A stretch of DNA of 64,000 nt from Rubrivivax sp. (GTDB taxonomy: Bacteria > Pseudomonadota > Gammaproteobacteria > Burkholderiales > Burkholderiaceae_C). Below the pieces are notes generated by a model, which saw only the letters and a list, made by a program, of their open reading frames with translations, was not told the DNA's origin and did not search any database. The DNA is taken from positions 18,161 through 82,160 of the forward strand of contig JAIXWM010000020.1 of the NCBI GenBank assembly GCA_027491255.1. The letters are read 5' to 3'. A program made the position numbers and the translations under genes. How positions within the stretch are numbered: the first letter of the stretch is position 1; each line of letters opens with the position of its first letter. Shown one piece after another: positions 20,101 to 32,100 of this stretch.

Positions 20101-23100
20101 CGTCCGTCGGCCGTGCTGAGCTGGATCTGCGGCGCCACCTGCGTCGGTGCCGCCAGGCTGCCGGACAGGCTGAGCTGCTGGCCTTCGACGCGGGTATCAC
20201 CACCCACGGTCAAGGCACTGGTCTGGGTGACGGCACCGGCGCTGTACACGTTCAGGTCGCCCGGCACCGTGCCGATCGCGCCCAGGGTCACCGAGCCCCC
20301 GGCCAGGGCGATCAGCGTCAGGTCGCTGCCCGCCCCGCCGACCGAGCCGGCCACCGAGAGGTCGCCCGCGGCCTCGAGCCGCATGTCGCCGCCCGAGACG
20401 AAGGTGCCCGACATCGCGTCGCCATCGCGCACGGTCAGCGTGCCGCCGGCCGTCGCCGACACGGGGTCACCGAAGCGGTTCGAGCCCACCAGCGTGATCG
20501 ACCCGGCGGCAGCGGTGAAGACCGGCGCGCCGGTGACGACGAGGCCCCCGGACGCCGGCTGGACGATGGCGCCGGCGGTAGACACCAGGACCGCGTCGCT
20601 GGCGCTCAGGCGCGCGTCGATGACGATGTCACCCGCGTTGGACAGGTTCAGGGCCTGAGCCGACAGCACGGCGGCGTCGCGGCCCATCGCCGGTTGCAGC
20701 GCCAGCGTGCTGCCGGATGCACCCGTGATGGACACGTCGCCGACGACCAGCCGGCCCAGCGCGGCGTCGTAGCGCTTGCTCATCGAGAACGACTGCACGC
20801 CCGAGACCATGAGGCTGTTGTCGTCCCCGGCCAGCAGGCTCGAGCCGAAGACGATACTCACATCGTCGCCCGCAGCGGGCGTGATCGAGACCGGGCTGGC
20901 GTGGGCGCCGGCGCCGCCAGCCAGACGGATGCCGCGGTTGAAGATCACCGAGGTCGCGCCCTCGATGACCAGCCGGCCGTCGCCGAGGATCACCAGTTCG
21001 TCGGCGAAGGTGACCGTGCCCGCAGCCTGGATGCGCAGGTCGCCATCGACCTGGACGTGGTCCTGGAAGGTGACGTCGACCGCCTCGACGATGCGCAGCA
21101 GTTCGAGCTCCACGATCCGGCCGACCGTGAGGCTGAAGCCGTCGCCGGAGCCCGTGGTGTCGCCCAGGCTGGCGCGCGCCACGCTCAGCACGTCGCCCAC
21201 GGCGTAGGCGCTGCCGAGCGACTCCAGGCTCGCCGAGGTCACGACGCCGTCGGTGACCACCAGGTGGGCGCTCGCGCCGGTGCCGCTGCCGCCCAGCAGC
21301 GGCACGCTGCTGTACAGCCGCCCGACGGTGGCCACCGGCGCGAACCCGGCCGACACGAGCGGCGCGAGCACGACGGACCCGCCGTCGGCGCTGGCCGAGG
21401 CGAGACCGGCGCCTGCGGCCCCGCCGGTCGCGAGCTGGGTCAGCCGGGCCGCCAGCGCGGCAGCGATGTGCTGGCGCGCCTGCTCGGCTGTCGCGGCGCC
21501 GCCACTGCCGTTGCCCTGCGCGGTGAGGTCGTTGGCGGTGACCGTGTAGACGACATCGCTGCCCGCCACGCCACGCACCACGATCTGGTCGCCCTTGACG
21601 AAGGCGCCGGCCAGCTGCACCGTGACGCTGCCGCTGCCGGCCACGACCGAGGCCGCACCCCGGTCCGGGTCGGTGGCGTAACCGCTGCCGCCGACGAAGC
21701 TGAAATCGCCGTTCTGCAGGCTGTCGCCGATGCCGCCGCCGATCGGCCCCTGCAGCGTGATGTCGCCGCCGTAGGCGCGCAGGGTGAGCAGGTCGCCCTC
21801 GACCTCGGCCGTGCCCGCGAGGTCGGTCAGGGCGCTGCCGTTGATGCGGCCGGTGACCGTGAGATCGGGCGCGGAGAGAGCGGCCACACCGCCGGAACTC
21901 AGCGGGGTGACCGTCGCCGTCACCGTGAACGCACCCTCGTCCCCGGACAGCAGGCCCGTGAAACGCAGCTCGGTGCCGCTGCCGGCCACGCTGGCCCGCG
22001 CGCCCGATGCCGGGGCGGCCAGGGCCGCAGCGGCCGCGGCGCGCAGGCGCGCGGCGATGTTCTGCAGCGCCTGCGCAGCCGTCGCAGCCCCTCCGCCACC
22101 CAGACCGTCGGCGCTCAGATCCTCGGCACTGACCGTCAGCGTGATGTCCGCGGTGGCAACGCCGCTGACCGTGATCCGATCACCCTGCGCGAAGCCACCC
22201 GACAGCTCCAGCCGGTATTCCTGCGCCCCGGCGACAGCCGTGCGCGTGCTGTCGCCAGCCGTCAGCGTGACGTCGCCGAAGATCCGCAGGGCGTCGTTGA
22301 TGTACAGGCCCTGGGTCATCTCCAGTTCGGTGCCACCCGCGGCCGTGCCGTCGAACTCGGTGGTGTTGCCCGAGCCCTGGACCTCGGTCTTGGTGCCCTT
22401 GATCTTGCCGCCGACGCGAACCTTGCCGCCGTCGCCCTGCGCCTGGATCACCAGCGGCGTGCTCATCGCCAGGCTGGATCCGGCGCCGCCCAGGGCCACC
22501 GGGTTGGAGCCGCCCGTGGAGCCCACCACCAGCACCGGGATGGCGCTGATCTGCGAGGGGTCCAGGCTGAGGCCGGAGCCGCCCGCGCCGCCGATCGAGA
22601 TGGACGCGTTCGGGTCGGCAGGCTTGAGCTGCAGACCCTGCCCGGCGTTCTGCGCGGCCATCTGCGCCAACGCATCCGCCGACAGAGGTCCGGCCACCGT
22701 CTGCGCGGAAACGATCTGCGGCGCGCGATCGGCCGGCACGACCTGCGAGAGTTCGAACTTCTGGTCGCTGCCGCTGCGCAGCAAACTTCCACCCAGGGTC
22801 AGGCGCTCGGACACGTCCAGGGTCAGCGCGCCGGCGATCAGGTCGGACTCGATGGACAGGCGCTGCGCGACGATGCGCACCTTGGACGGGCCGAGGTCCA
22901 TGGCCTGGGCCTTGCCTTGGGCATCGGCGAAGCCCGTCAGGCGGATGATGTCGCCCTGGATGACGAGCTGACCCAGCGTCTCGTCCCAGCGCACGTCCTC
23001 CACGCCCGAGAGCATGCGGATCACATCGGGCAGCCCGTTCTGCCCGGCCTGGGCCACGCCGAGCTGCACCAGCGTGCCTGCACCGCTGGATTTGGCGGGT

Positions 23101-26100
23101 TGCGGCTTCAAGGCCAGCGTGAGGGTGTCGTCGGCCAGCTTGGAGCCGCCCAGGTCGACGGCGTCCTTCAGCGTGAAGCTGCGCACCGACCCGTCCGCGG
23201 ACACGGTGTTGCCCAGGTCCACGCGGATCCGGTCGGCGCCCTCGGTGGCCACCAGCTTGATCGGCGCCGCGCCCAGGCGCGTGAGCGTGAAGCTGTCGGC
23301 CTTGCTGCCCAGGCGCAGGTCGTCGAGCGCGAACTTCGACAGGCGCATGCTCGTGCCGTTCGGGTCGATGACCTCCAGGCCGGTGCCGTTGAACACCACA
23401 TCGATCGCGCTCGGACGGGTGACGTCGAGCGTGATCGACTGCTGGCGCACGTTGGCGCCGTCATCGACCCGCATCACCATCGTCGCCGTCGGGCGGGTCA
23501 GCAGCGCGACCCCGCCCGTGGCCTGGGCGCGCACGGAGAGCGCGCCGGCCGGGTCGCCCTCGACAGACTCGAAGCGCAGGACCGGGCCGTCCACCTCCAC
23601 GATGGCGCGCAGCCCCGGCGCCGCCAGCGCCAGCGCCGCCAGCCTGGCGCCGACATGCGAGGCCACCTGCTCGGCCGTCGCGGCGCCACCGCTGCCGTCG
23701 CCGTTGACGCTGAGGTCGGCCGCGGTGACCGTGTAGACGACATCGGAGGCGGCGATGCCGGCCACGCGGACCGTGCTGCCGACGACGAAGTCACCCTTGA
23801 GCTCGAGCCGGTACACGTCGGCCGACGTGAAGGTCAGGTTGCCGGGCCGCGACAGGTAGTCGGCGATCGTGGCCGCCGTGCCGGTGATGGAGAAGGCATC
23901 GGCCTGGTTGCTCACCGTCACGCGCGGCAGCGCGATCTTGCGGTCGACAGTCGGGCGGCCGGACTGCGCACCGCTGACCTGGACCGAGATCGACTGCGCG
24001 TTGCCGTCGTAGAACACCTGGCCGGGCGCGCCCAGGTAGGCCTGCAGGGCCTGCGCCGAGCCCCTGACGACGACGCGCGTGGCCGTCGACGACGAATCGA
24101 CGGTGATGCCCTGCGGCACATTCGGCGCCAGGCTCAGCTGCCCGGTGGGCACGGTGATCGTGGCCGTCAGCGCGTCGGGCAGCAGCACCACCGCCTGCAC
24201 ACGGTCGGCGGTCAGCGGCTGCACCGAGCGGTCCTCGTCGACCAGGTAGCCCAGGCGCGCGAAGCTCGTGCCGTCGAAGTCGTCGCTGAACGGCCACGGA
24301 CGGTCGACCGTGACGTTGCGCGTCTCGGCATGGCGCAGCTCGAAGTAGTAGCGGCGGCCGGCCAGCAGGTCGATCGGGGTCGAGCGCGTGGAGCCGCGGG
24401 CTTCAGTGTCGACCACCAGGCTTCGCAAGCCGGTGCTGCCCGTCACACCGCTGCCCGAGGTCTCGAACCACAGGCTGGCCTGGTCGTTGGCGTCCAGGTC
24501 GAAGACATAGCTGCCGGAGCGCTCGGGCACAAAGAAGCCCGACAACATCTGCCGCGCCGTGCCGCCGTCGCTGATCGAGGGGTAGGCGAGCTCGGCGGTG
24601 CCGCTGCGCAGCGCCACCGCCCCGGTCGGGCCAAGCACCGCGGCATTGGCGACGAAGTCGGCGTTGCCCCGATCGGCGGTGTAGGTGAACCCGGGCACGA
24701 GCAGGCTGCTGACGTAGACCTCGCGGTTCAGGCTCGCGTCCAGGTAGCCGCCCTCCGGGGGGAAGAAGGTGACCGTGACGAGGTCGGAGTCGGCGTCGGC
24801 CACCGCGCTGCGGTCGAACACCAGGTTGGTGGGCTCGCCCGCGACGGCGCCGATGGCCTCGGGCAGCAGCAGGCTGGGCGCGGCCTGCGTGGGCGTGATG
24901 GGCAGCGCGTACAGGCGGTTGTCGGCGCCGGCGGCGAACAGGGTCTGGCCCTGCGCGTCGAGCTCGATCGCGCTCCAGTCGATGGTGCCCACCTCCAGGC
25001 CCAGCCTGTCGGGCGAGCGCCAGGTCGCACCCGCGTCGGTGCTCAGCCACAGGCCGCGCTGCGTGCCGTCGGCCGCGACCGCAATGACCTTGCCGTCGCC
25101 GGAAATCGTCGCCGCGCTCCAGGAGCGCGCGCTGGCGCTGATCTGACGCCACGACCAGCCCGCCTGCGCCGTGTCGGCCAGGTAGACCTGGCCGCCGCGG
25201 GCCGCGGCCACCAGGAAGCGGCCGCTCGCGTCGGAATCGACGGCGACCCAGTCGGCCGTGGTCGGCAGCCCACGCATCGCCTCGGTCCAGGTGATCGCGC
25301 CGCTTTCCGGCGCGACGGTGGCCGTGTAGACACGGTTGCCCAGCGCGCTGCCGGACGCGCCCCCGGCCGCCGCCACCAGGCGCGTGCCGCTGGCGTCGGT
25401 GGCGATGTCGCTCCAGTTGACGTTGGGCGCGCCGGACTGCAGCGACCAGTCGATGCCGCCTGCCTCGAACACACGGACCTGCGCCGGGTTGTCGCGCGTG
25501 CCCTGGTCGTTGGCATTGTGGAAGTAGGTCTCGCGGCCGGCGACATCGGCCACGAGCAGGCGCTGGCCCGCCAGCACCGCCGACGCGCTGTAGGCGTCGC
25601 CCAGCGTGATGGTGCTCGCCTGGTTCACGTCGATCGACGGCCGCGCGAAGTCGATCACGTAGCCGCGGTCCACGTCCAGCCGGCCGGCGCCCAGCGGGTA
25701 GCTGGTGGACCGATCCACCGCCAGCTTGCCCGCACCGACGGGGACGGTGCGCGTCTCCAGCAGCCGGCCGCTGGCCAGGCTGGTGGAGCTCATCGTCAGC
25801 GCGGTCGCCGCGCCGGCGTAGCGCACCGCATCGGCCTGCGCCAGGTAGGCCGACAGTGCCGCCCAGGTGCCGGTGACCGTGAGCGCAGTTTCGCTGCCGC
25901 CGACGACGATGCCCGTGGCCGGCCGAGCGACGAGGGTCCCGCCGGCATTGCCCGGCACGCTGAAGGTCAGGCGCAGCAACTCCTCGCCGGCGGCCAGCCA
26001 GCTCGCAGGCAGCACCTGCGGCGCCGCGTCGCTGGCCTTGCTGACGCCCACCTGCACGAAGTCGCCGAAGCCGCCTTCCTTGTGCAGCACCTCGAAGCGG

Positions 26101-29100
26101 TACAGGCGGCCCTTCTCGAGCGTGATCGCGGCCGACTTCTGCGACGCGTTGCGCGTCCAGTCGCCCGTGCCGGCAAACCCGTCGAGGAAGGCCACGCGCG
26201 TCAGCGCCCCGGTGCCCGTGCCGCTGGTGTCCAGCCACAGCTCGGAGCTGTCGTCGGAGCTGACCCACAGGCGGTAGACGCCGGTCTCGGGCGGCGTGAT
26301 CCAGCCCGACAGGCGCTCGCCGTAGTTGTCCCGGTTCGGCGCGACCTCCAGCCGCCCGGCCACGCGCTCGACGGTGCTGGCCGCACCGGCGTAGCTGGCC
26401 GAAGAGGTCAGGTCCGAGACCCGGGTGCCGGCGATGCCGTTCCAGCGCTCCAGACGGAAGCTGCCGGCGGTCAGCGACTGGCCGAGCAAGGGCGTCGATC
26501 CGATGGCCACCGCCCGCGGCGCAGGCGGCTCGGCGCTGACCCGCATCAGCAACTGCTTGCCGTTGGTGAGCGCCTGCACGTTGCCGGCCGTGCCGAGATA
26601 GGCGTGCACCGCCTGGACCGGGCCGGTCACGGTGGGCGCCGCCGCAGACCCGCCCAAGCGCAGGCCCGCCGACGGCGCGAGACGCACTTCGCCGTAGGGA
26701 ACCGTCTCGATCGACGCGCCCGCCGACAGCAGCGTCGCCTCGGCCAGGTGGACATAGCGTCGGCCGTCGGCGCTCGCCCCCTTGGTCTCGACGAAGACGA
26801 GCTTGTAGTTGCGGAAGCTCGCCGTGGACGGCACGGACACCGTGCTCGACGCGCCGCGCGTGTCGGCCAGCCCCGTCTCGCCCTCGCCGATCAGGGTCCA
26901 GCCCGGCGCATTCCAGTCGGCGCTGCCGTTCGAGCCCCACAACTGCCAGCGCTTGGGGTCCCACTGCCAGATGTCGTCGTTGGTCCGCGTGACCATGCGG
27001 ATCGCATCGACCGCCACCGCCTGCGGCGCGCTGAACACCAGGCCGCTGCCAGGCCCGTCGAGGTTCAGGTACTTGGTGGCCGTGCTGCCGTCGGCGGCCA
27101 GGGCCGCGGTTTCCGCGCTCGGGGTGTTGGCCCGGCTTCCCGACGCATTCGAGCCGCCGGTCACGACAACCCCGCCGGCCGGCGCCGACAAGGTGACCGT
27201 CACCTCGGCGGGCGTGTCGGCGACAACCCAGTCCGCCGGCACGACCTGGATCGCAGTGCTGCCCGCATCCGAGTAGCCCACCCGCGCGTAGTCGTTGCCG
27301 GTCGCTTCCTTCAGCAGGATCTCGAAGCGGTAGAGCCGGCCCTTCTTCAGCTCGATCGAGGCCGACTTCTGGCCAGCGGTCTTCGTCCACTCGCCCGCAC
27401 CGACCGCGCCCGTCACCTGGGCCACGCGCGTGAGGCTGCCCTGGCCGGTGCCCGACAGGTCGACCCACAGCTCGGCGGTGTCGTCGGCGGTCAGGTAGAG
27501 GTTGACGTTGCCGTCCTTGGGCGGGGCGAGGTAGCCCGAGATCCGCGCGCCGTAGTTGTCCCCGCCGGGGTTGACGTTCAGGCCCGAGCCCGCGCTCAGC
27601 GCCACCTCGCGGACGGACGAGGTCAGGTTCGGGTACAGCGCCGAGCCGGTCAGGCCGGACAGCGCGGTGCCGCCCAGGTCGTTCCAGACCTCCAGCGTCA
27701 CCGAGCCGGTGACCAGCGAGGGCAGCACGTTGACCGGGGCCAGCACCTGCCGGCCCGTGACCGCCACCTGCAACTGTGTGCCCACGCCGGTGAACTGCAC
27801 CTGTCCCACCGTGTTCAGGTAGCGGTGCAGCACGTGCAGGTCCCCGCTCAGCGTGCGGCTCGTGCCCTGCCCGGTGACCGTCACCCCGGGGGCCGCAGCG
27901 GCGTCCACGGTCCCGTAGGGCACGGCTGCCAGCGCCTGGCCGCCGCCGAACAGCATCACGTCGGCGATCTGCATGCCCGAGGCGCGGCCCGCGTCGCGCA
28001 GGGTCGGGAACACGATCTTGTAGTAGCGGTAGGCGCTCGTGTTGGCAAAGGCGATCTCGTTGGCCGCCCCGCGGGCGGTACCCAGCCCGGTGTTGCCGGA
28101 CGCGACCTCGGCCCAGCCGCTGTCGGCCCAGTCCGCCGAGCTGTTGGAGCCGTAGAGCACGAAGCGCATCGGGTCGCGCTCGGAGGCGTCGTTGGCGGTG
28201 ACCAGGCGCAGTCGGTCGGCGGCCAAGGCCTGCGGATAGGCGAACACCAGCCCGGTGTTGAGCTTGTCGCGGTTGAGGTACTTGCTCGACGCGTCCCCAT
28301 CCAGCACGTTCAGCGGGCCCTCGCTGGTCGACGAATTCGCCGCGTTGCCCGAACGGTCGGACCCGCCGGCCACCACCACGCCGCCGGCCGGCGCCGTGAG
28401 CGTGACCGACAACTGCGTGGGCAGATCGGGCAGGACCCACTGCGAGGGCAGCGGCAACACCGTCGACGAGCCCGCCTTCTGGTAGCCGACTCGAGCGTAG
28501 TCGCCCCCGCTGCCTTCCTTGAGCAGGATCTCGAAGCGGTACAGGCGGCCCTTCTCCAGGGTGATCGAGCCCGACTTCTGCCCCGCCGTCTTCGTCCATT
28601 CGCCGGCGCCGACGGCGCCGTTGACCTGCGCGACCCGCGTCAGGCTGCCCTGCCCCGTGCCCGTCAGGTCGACCCAGAGCTCGGCGGTGTCGTCGGCGGT
28701 CAGGTAGAGATTGACCGGGCCGCTTTCGGCGGGCGCCAGGTAGCCCCGGATACGTGCGCCGTAGTTGTCGCCGCCCGGGCTGACGTAGAAGCCGGCGTTG
28801 CCGTTCGCGTCGACGGGCGACAGCGCGATCTCGCGCACCGAGCCCGAGTTGTTCGGGAAGTCGGCCGAATTGGTGAGGCCGGACAGCGCCGTCCCCGCGA
28901 TGCCGCTCCAGGTCTCGACCGTGACCGCGCCCGAGGGCAGCGTCGGCGCGAGAGTGACCGCCTCCGGCGCCTGGCTCGCCTTCGTGACGCGGACATCGAG
29001 CGTGCGGGCATCGCCGGTGTAGCGGATGTTGCCCGGCTGCGTGAAATAGGTGTGCAGCGCCGGCAGGCTGCCGGTGAAGGTGCGCTGCGTCGCGCTGCCG

Positions 29101-32100
29101 CCGACGGTGACGGCCAAGCCGGGCACGGTGTCCCCACTGATCACGCCCGAGGCGCCGAGCGGCGCGCCCAGGGTGACGGTCAGCTGCTCGGGCGTGTGCC
29201 CGGCCACGAGCCAGCTGCCGGGCACGACCTGCACCGCCGTGCTGCCGGCCGCCGAGTAGCCGACCTGCACGAAGTCGCCGCCGAAGCCCTCCTTGTGCAG
29301 GACCTCGAAGCGGTAGAGCTTGCCCTTCTCCAGCAGCACGGGAGCGCTGCGCTGGCCGGCGGACTTCGTCCAGTTGTTGCGCCCGACCGCCGAATCGACC
29401 GAAGCCACCCGGGCGAGCGCGCCCTCGCCCGTGCCGGAGGTGTCCAGCCGCAGCTGGGCCGCGTCGTCGCCGGCGATCCACAGCTGGTAGCTGCCGGTCT
29501 GCGGCGGCGTGAACCAGCCCGAGATGCGGCTGCCGTAGCCGTCGGCGTCGCCCGAGTAGTCGAAGGCGCCGCTCATCTCGGCCAGGCGCGTGGCCGGCAG
29601 CGAGAAGCCGGCATTGGCGAAGGTCAGGTCGGCGACCCCGGTACCGGCGATGTTGCGGTACAGCTCGACCGTGGCCGCCCCGCCGAGGAAGGGCGAGCCC
29701 TGCAGGGCGATGGCCTGGGTCGTCTGCCAGGTCGTGCCGCCATCGCCCGAGCTGACCACGCCGCCGCCGGCGACGGTGGCGACGATGGTCGACCCGTCCT
29801 CGGAGATGGCCACCGACGAGTAGTTCACGCCCGTCGGCGCCCCGGCGGCCAGTTCCCAGTGGCTGCCGCCATCCTCGGACAGGTAGATGCCACCAACCGC
29901 GCCCTGGCTGCCCTGTGAGGCGACCGACACCGCAACCTGGCGCGTCGGCGACAGGGCGATGTCAGTCCAGCCCAGCACCTCGGTCGTGGCCGCACCGGCG
30001 CGAATGGTGCTGCGTACCGTGTTCAGGTTCGCATCGGCACGGATCTCGACGGCCAGGTCCTGCTGGGTCGCGTCGGCCGCGAAGGTGTAGCGGACCTTGC
30101 CGGGCGTCGTGAAGTAGGCGTTGAGCTGGTCCAGCCGCCCCGTGAAGATGCGCTCGGTGTCGCTGCCGCCGACCGTCACGCCGCCGCCGGTGGCGGCCAC
30201 CACGACGCCGCTGGCCACCCGCAGCGTGACGCTCAGGTCCTGGTCGGTCGGGCCGTCGAAGGGCTTGCCGTAGAACAGCAGGTCGGAGGTGAACCGGGTG
30301 TCGCCAACCGGCCGGATCGCGCCGAACTCGGTGGGGATCGACACCGTGGGCAGGTTCGCCGGCGGCCCCGCCAGCGCAAGCAGCGAGGTCGGCAGGCGTC
30401 CCGAGAAGTCGAGGTCCGACACCTCCTCGTCGGTCTCGCCCATGATGCGGTTGGCGCCGACGCTGCCGACGAAGACGTAGCGATCCACCCCCCGGCCGCC
30501 GGTCAGGCGGTTGATGCCGGCCAGTGCGTACATCCAGTCGTCGCCGGGCCCGCCCATCAGCACGTTGGTTCCGGGGCCACCGAGCAGCGAGTCTGCAGCC
30601 AGACCGCCGGTGAGCTTGTCGTCGCCCTCGCCACCGACCAGCGTCACCGGCAACTGGCTGCGGCTGGCGTCCAGGGTGTTGTCGCCGACGCGGTCGATCG
30701 CGGTGCCGCCGCCGGTGCCGAACAGGATGGTGTCGTTGCCGTCGCCGCCGCGCACGTCCAGGGTGATGGTCTTGTCGAACAGGCGCGAGGCGTCGAAGGT
30801 GTCGTTGCCCTCGCCGAAATCCGCGACGATCCGCGTCACCCCGGTGTAGCGCACGACGAAGCTGTCGAATTCGACGTCGACGACGCCCGTGCCCATTCCG
30901 CTCAGGATGACGTTCTCGCCGCCGTCGGCGGTGTTCACCCACAGCCGGTCGGCCGCACGCGAGCCGACGTTCAGCGTCAACACACCGTTGCTGACCTTGC
31001 CCAGCGTCGGCGTCACGGTCGGCGCGGCCAGCGTGACCGACGGCAGCGGAATCGTGAACAGCTTGAAGGCCATCGTCCCGGTGAGGAACGTGTTGACCCA
31101 GATGTAGGGGCTGATGCCGCCGCTGAAGGTCAGGTCGAACAGGTTCAGCGGACCGCCGGGGATGCCGGTGCTGATGTTGGTGAAGGGAATGACGCCCGGG
31201 TAGAGCATCATCGTGCCGATCTCCGACAGCCGCACCCGGCCGTCGCCGCGGTAGCTGACGCTGGTGACCTGACCGTTCTCGTCGCGCACGATCGTGCCGC
31301 GCTTGATGTCGTTCAGGTCGGCATCCACCCGCATCGTGATCGAGCCGCCGATGCCACCCGAGGCCACCCCGGTCACGCCCACGCCGCCGAGCAGCCCGAT
31401 CTCGAGCTCGATGCCGAACTCCGGCTTCTCGCGCCCGCCGGTGCCCGGCACGACGGCGCCGTCTCGGATCACCGGCATCGTCCAGTCGTTGACGTAGAAG
31501 CTGTCGACGACGTCGAACAGGTTGCCGGTCTTCAAGGCCTTCTGGATGCCGAAGGTGTCCACGCCGAAGGACAGGTCGACGAAGGCGCGCGCCCGGCCGA
31601 CCGCGCCGACGTTGATCGACAGCCAGGACAACGGCGGGAACGGAATCGGTATCGTGGCCAGCATCTCCTGGAACACGAACTGGAAGTCCAGCACCGGCAG
31701 TTCGTAGGTGAACAGCGTGGCGTTGCCGCCGCTGAAGATCTTGGCCCAGTTGCCGATGTCCAGCAGGTAGGGCAGGAACTGCAGCCCGGTGCGCTCCGTG
31801 ACCTGGGTGCTCCCGCCCGAGGCCATCCCGGTGATCGACGTGATGGCGCGGAACAGCTCGCTGTCCGGGCTGCTCGGCTCGGGCATCTTGAACGACGAGA
31901 CGAAGCGAACGTCGGAGGTGCCCAGCCCGTAGATGCTGCCCAGCGGCATGCCCGAACCGAAGCCCAGCAGCGTGCGCAGCTGGTCGGGCATGTCGAGGGC
32001 GAACTTCACCGCGTCCAGGAAGGACCAGTCGATGCGGGGCAGGCCCAGCGCCGGCTTGGCCTTGCGCACGAGCTCGTTGATGACGTCGATCAGCCCGCGC

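Larger units (their letters stand above)
23840..30130 (-). repeat. Dispersed Ig-like modules of the PA14/discoidin region (7 signatures)
   Basis: The same LNAYL..G..RYTG signature as in the N-terminal array recurs here near 30100 (LDQLNAYFTTPGKVRYTF), 29020, 27800, 26570, 25830, 24030 and 23860. These modules separate PA14 and discoidin-like domains and in places are split by them. Confidence 0.65.

Noticed and set aside
15522..29918. Plus-strand open frame of 4,798 codons
   Set aside because: Antisense to PA14, discoidin-like, Ig-like and solenoid domains that are clearly readable on the minus strand; low-complexity Arg/Gly/Ala product.
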